From the NCBI GenBank assembly GCA_003024985.2, contig PXIH01S0024441.1: a stretch of DNA of 10,845 nt, one strand, 5' to 3'. Positions 1 through 6,529 of the stretch are shown here, one piece after another. The translations under genes and the position numbers were made by a program. The notes under the pieces are model-generated. The model saw nothing but the letters and a program-made list of their open reading frames with translations. It had not been told where the DNA came from and did not search any database. Source of the stretch: Euperipatoides rowelli. Lineage: Eukaryota > Onychophora > Udeonychophora > Euonychophora > Peripatopsidae. How positions within the stretch are numbered: the first letter of the stretch is position 1; the number at the start of each line of letters is the position of its first letter.

Positions 1-115
1 TTTTTTAGACAAAAAATATATACGAAAATGAACAAGTGCAGTTATAGAACAAAACAAAACGGCACTCGGAGCAAAAAAAAAATCTAAATCAAAACATTTT
101 TATTTACATTTATTT

Positions 116-178
116 AGCGCCCCCCTAATAATTCTTCACGCCCCCCCCAGGGGGGCAAGGCCCACACTTTGCGCACCT
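116..178. other. C-rich GC island of unknown origin
   Basis: This stretch contains two C-runs (about 120-125 and 143-150), a short CAGGGGGGC segment and a following GC-rich stretch, within DNA that is otherwise very A+T-rich. A C-run next to a CAG-initiated G-rich segment resembles hAT-type transposon ends. I could not find a matching inverted end or a target duplication, so the origin stays open. No open frame of note crosses it. Confidence 0.3.
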
Positions 179-291
179 AGCCATAGATTAACCAACAGCT
201 AATAAACTTAAATTAAAAACACAATGTACGATTAAATTTATATAAACAAAATCTCTATATTAATAAGTTAGAAATAATGCACTTTCTAGTG

Positions 292-498
292 CTATATGAG
301 TATATACTTTGGCTGATGTGAGTCACAGTAATATTCGTATTGATTATCCACTGGTGAAAACACATTGTTGAGGCACGCATTGGCGATTCCACTTTTCACA
401 CCGGTACGTAGCCTACATACGAAAGTATAAGTGATTTCTCATTGCTAACAATTGTCACTTCTTCGATATCGTAACAACAGTCACACATGTGAAAGGCT
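292..498 (-). CDS. Candidate 3'-most exon region of an unidentified host gene, two overlapping frames
   Basis: Reading the minus strand, a pyrimidine-rich tract ending TTTATAAG precedes position 498. A frame then runs for 33 codons (A-FHMCDCCYDIEEVTIVSNE and on) to a TGA at 398-396. From 438 a second frame runs 48 codons to a TAG at 294-292, including GIANACLNNVFSPVDNQ and a YYCDSHQP segment. The region is clearly less A+T-rich than its flanks. The two frames read smoothly into one another near 438, as if a single Cys-rich coding stretch had a frameshift. They could also be alternative 3' ends, a pseudogene, or one chance frame over one real one. Joining the preceding candidate exon (CA + A gives Gln) keeps the first frame open. 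I do not recognise the product. All three frames are open in part of this region, so the frame is uncertain. Confidence 0.33.
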
Positions 499-582
499 CT
501 TATAAAGATGGAAAATATTTTTAGATCATTTTTATTAAAACAAATAAAGTTTACTTAAAAGTCAGTGTATTTGAAAATGTAC

Positions 583-593
583 GCCCCCCCCCC
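583..593. repeat. Poly-C run (11 bp)
   Basis: An uninterrupted C-run lies just downstream (minus sense) of the candidate exon at 608-737. It is followed by sequence whose reverse complement shares GGTTCCAC and a nearby G-run with the left end of the 5889-6528 insertion. The similarity is short and may be chance. Confidence 0.5.
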
Positions 594-607
594 TACAAAC
601 TATAAAC

Positions 608-737
608 TGGTGGAACCCAGTTTTAGAATTGCTGATATATCCATACATTGTATATTTGCCAGCTTTGATGACAATGGGGATCTCATTTGAGGACCTCCCC
701 TCTGCACATACAGTATTTTCGAATATGCATGGCAAAT
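608..737 (-). CDS. Candidate internal exon, unidentified host gene
   Basis: The minus strand is open here for 42 full codons, inside a 64-codon frame spanning 562-756. It reads DLPCIFENTVCAEG, then PIVIKAGKYTMYGYISNS, then KTGFHQ. The stretch is visibly less A+T-rich than the surrounding DNA and has mixed, protein-like composition. A TTAAATACAG acceptor-like signal ends at 738. Donor-like GTTTAT (607) or GTTTGT (600) follow, and both are weak. With the 738 acceptor the exon starts with AT, so it joins a phase-1 donor (G + AT, Asp), as the upstream candidate exons at 1609 and 2060 provide. The family is not recognised. It is the best single coding candidate in the left half, but its donor is not secure. 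Confidence 0.42.
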
Positions 738-756
738 CTGTATTTAAGTCATCCAA

Positions 757-1090
757 AGATAACTTTATATTTTTATTTTAATAAATTTATATTTATCTAT
801 TATGTGATTAATCAATTCATTAATATTTATAAATTCAAAGATAGATTCTACAATGTACAATACCATTAAATATTTTGCTTGTCTTCAATTTTATTAATTC
901 CCTAATAAAATTGTGAAATATTTTTTAAAAATTTTTATACAGTGATATCTTTAAGGCTTAAAAAGAACAAAAGTTGGTTTGTGTCTGAACAATTTTTATC
1001 ATTTAATAAAATTTATAAACTGTAGCCTACTTATGATGAAAAAAATGTATTTCATGCAATTTAAAAAGTACAAGAAAATAGACTACTATT
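757..1090. other. A+T-rich non-coding stretch
   Basis: Very A+T-rich sequence with one TAGCCTA copy at 1023-1029. I see no supported gene, RNA or repeat. If the minus-strand gene is real, this is intron between the candidate exons at 608-737 and 1609-1656. Confidence 0.5.
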
Positions 1091-1138
1091 GCCTATACCA
1101 GAACCCCCTATAGATGGGAAGGGGGTCCTGGCCTATAC
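1091..1138. mobile_element. Miniature hAT-like footprint: 32 bp flanked by 8-bp direct repeats
   Basis: The 8-mer GCCTATAC occurs at 1091-1098 and again at 1131-1138. Between them is a 32-bp segment that starts CAGAACCCCC and ends GGGGGTCCTG. Its reversed end reads CAGGACCCCC, so the two termini match at 9 of 10 positions. An 8-bp target duplication and termini beginning with CAG are the known hallmarks of the hAT superfamily. The element has essentially no interior left (about 12 bp) and must be non-autonomous: either an extreme internal deletion or a tiny MITE. A chance hairpin flanked by a chance repeat is the alternative, but the combination is unlikely. Confidence 0.6.
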
Positions 1139-1608
1139 AATAGATTATATTATATATATACAGTACAGTAGAAAATACTGTATCTACATTAACTATGTAC
1201 ATAACAATAGACAAATATTATATATAAGCTAACTATATTGTAATAAATATATAGCCTACAGCATATTGTAAAATAGAGTATCTACTGTATATGTCAGGCC
1301 TAATTAATAAAAAAGTAAAAAAAAAAATCCTTAACATAGAAATAAAGGGGCATAAAAAGACAGCACAGGTTTATTATAATGTGTATTTTAATCAATAAAT
1401 TATTGATTATAAAACTAAAAATTACAGTATTAAGTTATCTAAATTTAAGAATTCATATATAGCCTAATTGTGAAAATTAACACATTTTCTCATTAAAAAA
1501 TTTGAGAAAAATATTTTAGTAAGTTAGTTCATAATTAATAAAATCAATTTAAAATTCCAAAGAAATAAAAAATTGTCAAGATTATTGATAATAAAAATTT
1601 ACTTACAC
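1139..1608. other. A+T-rich non-coding stretch
   Basis: Contains TA-rich runs (about 1143-1160), several ACTGTA/TACAGT words, and TAGCCTA copies at 1252-1258 and 1460-1466. No gene is supported. It would be intron under the minus-strand gene model. Confidence 0.5.
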
Positions 1609-1656
1609 CTGATTCATCTTTGTAACTATTTCCAATAGCACCTCGTAATCTCAAAT
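1609..1656 (-). CDS. Candidate 48-nt symmetric microexon, unidentified host gene
   Basis: On the minus strand a TTAATTATTTTTTATAG acceptor ends at 1657. A 48-nt open block follows, then CAG|GTGTAAGT at 1609/1608; a donor shifted 2 nt to GTAAGT is also possible. In the open frame it reads AT + LRLRGAIGNSYKDES + G, which is phase 1 at both ends. The length is a multiple of three, so it could be skipped without changing the frame. Joined to the candidate exons at 2060-2106 and 608-737, the split codon is GAT (Asp) at both junctions and no stop arises. The product is not recognised. Each splice signal alone is common, so the support comes from the combination. Confidence 0.42.
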
Positions 1657-2059
1657 CTATAAAAAATAATTAAAAGCATATTAAAGTCTAATATGACACA
1701 GTACTTATAGCCTATATTTTATAGGTCTACAATATTCTCTTTAATTATATTATAGTTTGAATAGTAAATCTTTATTCTTTATGGCTTTGCAGAGAAATTT
1801 AAAAAATGCACAATGTTGGATAAAAAATCTTTAATCTGAACAAAATGTTGTAAATATATTGTATATTTATATATAGGCTACATGTAGTGTACTAGTCCTA
1901 TCAGTAATGAAGTAAATTATTCAACATTAAGATAACACTCATAATTACATTATATTCATTTTCTTTTGCCATTTAAAACAATGAAATAAGCACAATTACA
2001 ATATATTTACTGTACATACGATGTAACAATTGGCATTTTACATCAAATCATCTACAAAC
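1657..2059. other. A+T-rich non-coding stretch
   Basis: Holds TAGCCTA/TAGGCTA copies at 1708-1714 and 1874-1880 and no other structure I can support. It would be intron between the candidate exons at 2060 and 1656. Confidence 0.5.
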
Positions 2060-2106
2060 CTAAATTCATCTCTTTGACCTCTGCTAAGTTACCATCCATC
2101 AAATGA
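2060..2106 (-). CDS. Candidate 47-nt exon, unidentified host gene
   Basis: The minus strand shows TTTTAATGCTTACCTAG as an acceptor ending at 2107. The open block reads T + HLMDGNLAEVKEMNL + G and is followed by GTTTGT (2059), a weak but possible donor. The exon ends in phase 1 and joins the 1609-1656 candidate as G + AT (Asp), or joins 608-737 directly in the same phase. It needs a phase-2 donor upstream, which I did not find, so at least one exon would be missing between 3250 and 2107. A 15-codon open run alone is not significant at this base composition. Confidence 0.33.
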
Positions 2107-2869
2107 CTAGGTAAGCATTAAAAATCTTTTAGATCTTACAGCTATTTCTAATTTTGATGAATTGGTAGATCTACAACATCCATCAAAAAATCATTCACAA
2201 CAATGTTGCCCTTAATTTTCTTTATTCCTATCTCTACAGAGAACTTTTAAAAATTTGTGGAATATTTGTTCTAATATGGACTTTTTAGTTCGATAATACT
2301 AAATCATTCTTATTATTAGATTTATCATTCCTTTTACAGTCTAGCCTATTTATTATTATATGGTTTTATTTCAAATTAAAACAATAAAATATGTAGCCTA
2401 CACAGAATTAAATAATATAGGCTATATAATTTGTTCTTATAATTTAATTAATTAAAAGCCCATGGCTTAGTACATTGCCAAATATTATGACCTACGCAAC
2501 ATTTAACAATTTATTTAACTCATTTCTTATATTGCCATCTATATTTTATGTAATTTTATTATTCTTAAATATAAAAATAAAATTCTATTTTGATGCTCTA
2601 GTATAAACTCTTGCTTGGAGCCCTTAGGATGTTAGCAGTTAGCCTACATATTTTAATTCAATAGGTTGCCCCTTATTTCAAAATACTGTAGTTTTTTAAT
2701 TCCGAATTTGAAAAATTTTGTGCATTCTGAAACCTTCAAATATATTATCTAATTTTTTAAAAAATAGTTTTCATAATTTCAATCTAAATGTATCTACTAT
2801 AATAATCAATTATGAGCATAAAACAATCATTATGAAAAAAGTAAAACAAAAAAATCCATTGCCAAAACT
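2107..2869. other. A+T-rich non-coding stretch, short open runs only
   Basis: Includes TAGCCTA/TAGGCTA copies at 2342, 2394, 2418 and 2640. A minus-strand block near 2145-2215 has open runs beside GTAAGA, but the phases do not fit the neighbouring candidate exons. No gene is supported. Confidence 0.45.
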
Positions 2870-2895
2870 TTCCAGGGTTTACAAGGCATTACAGT

Positions 2896-3004
2896 GTAGC
2901 GAGAAATTTTCGCTATGATTTAATTTATGTTTAGCGCCCAGCTCAGATTCGCTAAATTTAAAATGTTGTTAAAATTTATTTTCGCAATTATTTCTTAACG
3001 CTAA
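2896..3004. repeat. Island of recurring TAGCG/CGCTA words
   Basis: Within about 110 bp the words TAGCGA (2898), TCGCTA (2909), TAGCGC (2932), TCGCTA (2950), TCGCAA (2984) and ACGCTA (2999) occur (positions approximate), although CpG is otherwise scarce. The first pair forms a 6-bp-stem hairpin, TAGCGA/TCGCTA. TTTAGCGCCC here recurs as TTTAGCGCCC near 113. This looks like a small dispersed repeat or MITE, but I cannot define its ends. Confidence 0.4.
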
Positions 3005-3249
3005 ATTATAGCTTAGGCTACTGTTTCAATAATTTCTTTCTGGTGGCCTTTTTCTCTTATAAACTATAAAAAGTTTTAATAATAATAATTAAATGATATG
3101 AGAATATTAACACAGTGAATTTTGAGAAGTAATTAAATGATTGATTATTTTACATTTTAAATTCCTATATAATGTAAGTAAACAAGTCTTATGCCTACAG
3201 AAGCTTCAATAATAGTTGTTGAAAGTCAGACCCTCGTCAGTCACATTAC

Positions 3250-3371
3250 TTTCCTAAAACAATCAAGTCTACAAACAGATGAAATTCCTTCAAACTGGTC
3301 GGAGTTCCAATCAGTAACAGTAATTAACTTTAAAATATTTCCTATCTTTTCAATCACATTTTCCAATTTAG
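3250..3371 (-). CDS. Candidate 122-nt exon, unidentified host gene
   Basis: On the minus strand a T-rich tract ending GGAAATGTTGAG (acceptor AG at 3373-3372) leads into CT + 40 open codons. They include KLENVIEKIGNILKL, ITVTDWNSDQFEGISSV and CRLDCFRK. The block ends at AGGAAA|GTAATG (3250/3249), a plausible donor, in phase 0. An in-frame TGA lies immediately upstream of the acceptor, so the block is open only as an exon. It accepts a phase-1 join from the 3731-3778 candidate (A + CT, Thr). The product is not recognised. The composition is protein-like and less A+T-rich than the flanks. Confidence 0.36.
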
Positions 3372-3656
3372 CTCAACATTTCCAACAATAAAAATTTCAA
3401 ATGTAAAGTTTTGTACTTTAATAATAAAACCCCCACCCCTTCCTGTTCCAGCTTCCTTAAGTGTTTTTTGCTGGCTTATTAAAAAAAAAAGATTAGAATT
3501 TTTAAAAGAGAATCTTACTACAATATTTATTGAATACTTTTAAAATACCGTACACAATAAGAAAAACTAGGCCCTATAATAAATATTTTGACCTTGCTAA
3601 ATTTAACAAATAATTTTAAATGCTATAGTTTTTTTTTTAAGGATTACAGAACATTA
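3372..3656. other. A+T-rich stretch with homopolymer runs
   Basis: Contains an A-run at 3481-3490 and a T-run near 3630-3638. No gene or element is supported. Confidence 0.45.
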
Positions 3657-3730
3657 TTGTCGTAAAAATTTCTTGCTGCACTGTATATTAATTTTAATTG
3701 GCTCTTGGCACATTAAAAGTCTGAATAAAC

Positions 3731-3778
3731 TGACAGGAGTGACATCCTTAACATACTTTACAATAATTTTCAGCTCTT
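3731..3778 (-). CDS. Candidate 48-nt exon, unidentified host gene (open to 3657)
   Basis: The minus strand reads AA + ELKIIVKYVKDVTPV + A after an ATTTAG acceptor at 3780-3779. The frame stays open to a TAA at 3656-3654, continuing SLFRLLMCQEPIKINIQ. Possible donors are GTTTAT at 3730 (phase 1, used here) and the stronger-looking GTATGT at 3756 (phase 2). With the 3731 end it joins the exon at 3250-3371 without a stop. With A + AA (Lys) it accepts the exon at 4410-4492. The choice of donor is uncertain, the product is unrecognised, and a 40-codon open run can occur by chance here. Confidence 0.28.
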
Positions 3779-3892
3779 CTAAATTTTTCCATCATACCTT
3801 AGTGTGTGTTGTCTACCATGAATTTTGTTATTATGATTTAGGTTTGTCATCTGTTTTAATGGGATTTGACTATGGATTACTAATTTGGCTCA

Positions 3893-4072
3893 GCTAGTCC
3901 AGTTTGAGAGATTATCTCCCAATATCAGGATTGTGGCAATGACCCAGATCGTGATATGTTCTTAGTTGACCAGCTTAGGTGCTAAGCCTTTCCAGCTTCT
4001 ACGGGTCAGACAATGCATGTTTTCTCGACCCATAAATTCTTTGTAAAGTTTAACAACCACTAGTTTGGCCAT
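3893..4072 (-). pseudogene. Minus-strand open remnant, one in-frame stop, unknown
   Basis: From an ATG at 4072 a 36-codon frame (MAKLVVVKLYKEFMG, then LTRRSWKGLAPKLVN) reaches TAA at 3964-3962. The same frame then continues open for a further 23 codons (HITIWVIATILILGDN) to TGA. The block is less A+T-rich than its surroundings. It may be a decayed transposon or gene fragment, or a chance frame. I recognise no family. A small hairpin, GCTTAG/CTAAGC, lies within it near 3973-3987. Confidence 0.25.
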
Positions 4073-4409
4073 CATTTAAAACTAAATCCCTATAAATACA
4101 TAATTCATCTGAAATTGTTCTATAAACTACATCACGTTAGCCCATTTTCCAGTTTTAATACAATTCATTGTAATTCAGAATTCCCAGACTAATTTTCATT
4201 TCTTCAATTTTTAATGATTTCAGAATTACACTAACTTCTACACAATTTACAAAATATTTCAAATCATTTCCTCTTTAGATTCATTAAAAACTAAAATAAG
4301 CAAGATAAAGGACTGTTATGTTATTTTATCCAGTTTTATAAATAATTTGAAACTGATATGGTAATCCCAACGTCCATTGCTCTACATATTGATTTAGCCT
4401 ATATAGTAC
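4073..4409. other. A+T-rich non-coding stretch
   Basis: One TAGCCTA copy at 4395-4401. No gene, RNA or repeat is supported. Confidence 0.45.
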
Positions 4410-4492
4410 TTTTAAATTTTTCATCAAAAGTGAATTTATTATAATGGATTTTAATGATTTCAATGGCACTACTGTTCACCAATATTCTTTTC
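4410..4492 (-). CDS. Candidate 83-nt exon, unidentified host gene
   Basis: On the minus strand GGGGTGACCATCTAG gives an acceptor at 4494-4493. The open block reads G + KRILVNSSAIEIIKIHYNKF + TFDEKFK + A, with GTACTA at 4409 as a modest donor. An in-frame TGA upstream and TAG downstream confine the frame to this block. It joins from the 4719-4754 candidate as GG + G (Gly) and on to 3731-3778 as A + AA (Lys), without stops. The composition is protein-like, but the family is not recognised. Confidence 0.32.
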
Positions 4493-4718
4493 CTAGATGG
4501 TCACCCCATTCAAAGTTTTATGCTGCATAACCACTATATCGATTTTTAATTATAAAATAAGTAACATTCAATTTCTTCATTATAACAACAATTAGTATTC
4601 AATTACTTTTATAAGTAACTTTACTTTTATTCAATTACTATTTCTTAGTAACTTTTCCATCACTGATTCAGAATATCTTAACAGTAGCTTACATTCAGAA
4701 TATTTATGAGTAGCTAAC

Positions 4719-4754
4719 CCTAGATTTATATCAGATTTGTTTAACTCTGCATCC
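4719..4754 (-). CDS. Candidate short exon, unidentified host gene (alternative end 4693)
   Basis: The minus strand shows AACTTTTTATATGGATAG (acceptor ending at 4755), then G + DAELNKSDINL + GG. There are two donor choices: GTTAGC at 4718 (phase 2, fits the next exon) or the better consensus GTAAGC at 4692 (phase 1, adding GLATHKYSE). The frame is part of a 61-codon open run over 4631-4816. Upstream it needs a phase-2 donor that was not found. It lies just downstream, in minus sense, of the GC-rich 36-bp repeat at 4773. Confidence 0.26.
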
Positions 4755-4772
4755 CTATCCATATAAAAAGTT

Positions 4773-4808
4773 ACACTATTCCTACCCGGGGTGCTGAAGG
4801 ACCCCAAA
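4773..4808 (+). repeat. 36-bp GC-rich repeat, copy 1 (possible piggyBac-like terminus)
   Basis: Matches the copy at 5135-5170 at 31 of 36 ungapped positions, in the same orientation. Both begin ACACTATTCCTACCCGGGG and end ACCCCAAA. All differences fall in the loop of a GGGGT...ACCCC hairpin. It is preceded by TTA rather than TTAA. Termini of this style next to TTAA suggest a piggyBac-like element, but no inverted partner was found. Confidence 0.55.
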
Positions 4809-4990
4809 TGTCTCAATTATTAATAATAATAATACAAACAATAATAGTTTTATTTTATTAAATGTAAAAGAGAATAATTATAAATATAATAATTATTTAA
4901 AACAGTCAGCACATATACTGTACAGTACTGTATAATTTTGATGAATTAAACAAATGAAATTGGAGCAGTAGATTATATCGATCGAAAGAC
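4809..4990. other. A+T-rich stretch with TAA microsatellite and TACAGT palindrome
   Basis: A short (TAA)n tract lies near 4819-4832. An overlapping TACTGTACAGTACTGTA palindromic word lies near 4917-4933. Nothing else is supported. Confidence 0.5.
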
Positions 4991-5081
4991 CAAGGACAAA
5001 TCAACATTTTTCAGAGGTTCTTCTAGCAGCAGAACAACTTCTTGAAGTTGTTTTCCTCCATTTAGAAATGCACTAAGTACA
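4991..5081 (-). CDS. Candidate 91-nt exon, unidentified host gene
   Basis: The minus strand has a TTGTTTTTGAAAATTAG acceptor (AG at 5083-5082). It leads into T + 30 open codons: VLSAFLNGGKQLQEVVLLLE, then EPLKNVDLSL. It is followed by GTCTTT (4990), a weak donor; the frame runs on to TAA at 4975-4973. The block is clearly less A+T-rich than its flanks and has an amphipathic, helix-like leucine pattern. It ends in phase 0, whereas the next candidate (4754) needs phase 2, so an exon or a different donor is missing. The family is not recognised. Confidence 0.38.
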
Positions 5082-5134
5082 CTAATTTTCAAAAACAATA
5101 ATATAACTATTTCAACAACAAAAAAAATATTAAC

Positions 5135-5170
5135 ACACTATTCCTACCCGGGGGTGTGACGAACCCCAAA
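5135..5170 (+). repeat. 36-bp GC-rich repeat, copy 2, next to TTAA
   Basis: Second copy of the 4773 repeat, 362 bp away in direct orientation. It keeps the ACACTATTCC start and the GGGGGT/ACCCC hairpin arms while the loop differs. A TTAA tetranucleotide sits at 5130-5133, two bases before the repeat. TTAA is the known target of piggyBac-type elements. Confidence 0.55.
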
Positions 5171-5484
5171 ATTTTCAGATTTATATAAAGAAACAATGAA
5201 ATAACAGAGCGATGCTTACTGAAAGACTATCTCAAGGTAAGATGAGAATACACAAAATCACAAGTAGGCTACTGCTCTTGTGGCCATTAGGAAGGGATTA
5301 CCTACTGGGCAGATATCAGCTGTTTAGTTCATTTTGTTATATATTTAACGTTTTTCTTGAGTTAGGCCTACTCTTTTTTGTATTCAAAATATTTTTACTT
5401 ATAATTCCACATCGGTTTCATTTCTCAATTTTTCTATTTTTGTAACAAAAGGCCTGGAAGACCACTTACTAATATGAGTGAGTG
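5171..5484. other. Non-coding stretch between the repeat and the LINE copy
   Basis: A TTTTCAG acceptor-like and a CAAG|GTAAGA donor-like signal on the plus strand bracket 5180-5236, but every internal frame has stops unless translation starts at the ATG at 5212. Contains TAGGCTA at 5265-5271. No supported gene. Confidence 0.4.
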
Positions 5485-5880
5485 AAGATTTGGCTAAACC
5501 TGGTAAATAAATAATCTGGTTCTCTGATAATAACTTATTAATAAACACTACCAAATCTGAAATGTTACGTTTTGGTGCAAGGCATGAAGTTTGCCAATAT
5601 TCACTAAATGATATTTCCCTAAATTGCCCTGGGACACATAAAGACTTAGGTATTCTATTTGACTAGAGACTAACATACGGTCCTCCTGCTAATGGCCTTT
5701 TATTAAAAGCTAATAAAACTTTTGATTGGCTCCGTAATTACATTAAATATATAATAGTCTTTTAATCAATTTATAAATATATTCAACCCATAATTGATTA
5801 TGCATACTCAGGGATATGGATTTTAAATTGTGATTTGAAAAAATTGGACAAAATTTATCGTAGGTTTCTGCAATCTACCC
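5485..5880 (+). pseudogene. LINE family A, copy 1: decayed reverse-transcriptase C-terminal part
   Basis: The plus strand encodes the post-palm part of a non-LTR reverse transcriptase. It reads FSDNNLLINTTKSEM near 5519, then the KDLGILFD motif ending at 5663, then KANKTFDWLRNYIKY, then YIQPIIDYAYSGIWI from 5778, and LKKLDKIYRRF. In-frame stops occur at about 5506, 5664-5666 and 5763-5765. YIQP..DYAYS.IWI is nearly identical to the minus-strand copy at 7528-7797, so the two are the same or sister families. Catalytic palm motifs (FADD/YADD) are absent because the copy is 5'-truncated. It breaks off at a CTATGCTG that is repeated at 6529, after which LINE-like coding resumes. Confidence 0.8.
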
Positions 5881-6126
5881 CTATGCTGTCAGACTAGGGG
5901 GGGTTCCACACTGGGTACTATAACAGGAATTTGTCTTGTTTTTTAGGGGGGGGGGGGATTGCAAATAAACTCCCCTGCTCCTGTAATGTTTGTTTTTTAT
6001 TCTAATCATACATATGTTTTTTATAGAGGGAATTTCACCCACTTAATATACTTTAATAAATTAACAAAATAACAATAAAACAATTAAGCAAAAACAATTA
6101 AATGATAGTAATGGATCGAGAAAATT

Positions 6127-6145
6127 AGGAACATTAAATGTTCCT
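6127..6145. repeat. Perfect 8-bp-stem hairpin
   Basis: AGGAACAT and ATGTTCCT flank a TAA loop in the middle of the 5889-6528 insertion. It may be an internal feature of the element. It is too short to assign a function. Confidence 0.5.
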
Positions 6146-6310
6146 TACTTTCTTGTTATTTTTATGCTAGGTATCTCAGTAATTTAATTTTTCCCATGTA
6201 GCACGGTAGCCTAGTATAGCTTATCATACAATATTTCAGAAGCTTAATAAATTGGAGCAGTATCAAAGTGAAATTTAAACTTTAAAAATACTAACAGGCA
6301 ATAAAAAAAA

Positions 6311-6443
6311 CTTATCAAATCAGACAGTCAACTTAAAAAATAAAACCTTATCAAATGAGACATAACAAAACGTCGATAACTTAAAAAAAATTATCAAATG
6401 AGACATATCAACAAAATATTGTCAACTTAAAAACAAAAAAAAC
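6311..6443. repeat. Imperfect tandem subrepeats in the insertion
   Basis: TTATCAAAT(C/G)AGACA starts at 6312, 6348 and 6391. Each copy is followed after a variable spacer by a GTC.A..AACTTAAAA block, giving units of about 36-43 bp. A fragment (CTTATTAAAA) follows near 6442. Subterminal arrays like this are common in non-autonomous DNA transposons. Confidence 0.6.
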
Positions 6444-6529
6444 TTATTAAAATATTTATAGGGGGGGGGGAGGGGGTGACACGAGTAAGCTACATCCAGG
6501 TTACCAAAGAGTCATAGTCCGCCACTACC

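Noticed and set aside
570-625. Similarity (GGTTCCAC plus a nearby G-run, reversed) to the left end of the 5889 insertion
   Set aside because: Only about 8 bases plus a homopolymer match. Too little to claim a second copy, and it overlaps a candidate exon.
687-869. 60-codon plus-strand open frame
   Set aside because: It is A+T-driven (runs of F, Y, I, N), has no motif, and overlaps the better minus-strand candidate exon. It is expected by chance at this composition.
2145-2215. Minus-strand block with GTAAGA donor-like signal and several open runs
   Set aside because: No frame reaches the donor in the phase that the exon at 2106 requires, and the in-phase reading hits a TAG.
2718-2918. 66-codon plus-strand open frame
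   Set aside because: Low-complexity Asn/Lys/Ile composition, no family motif, no splice or promoter context.
3191-3391. 66-codon plus-strand open frame
   Set aside because: It lies opposite the 122-nt minus-strand block that has splice-like signals. No recognisable motif on this strand.
3673-3897. 74-codon plus-strand hydrophobic open frame
   Set aside because: It looks like the antisense of the minus-strand block at 3657-3778 plus A+T-rich DNA. The hydrophobic composition is what T-rich DNA gives.
5180-5236. Plus-strand first-exon-like block: TTTTCAG, then ATG (5212) MLTERLSQ, then CAAG|GTAAGA
   Set aside because: The donor is good, but only eight codons precede it, no continuing exon was found, and the region lies beside a transposon-like repeat.
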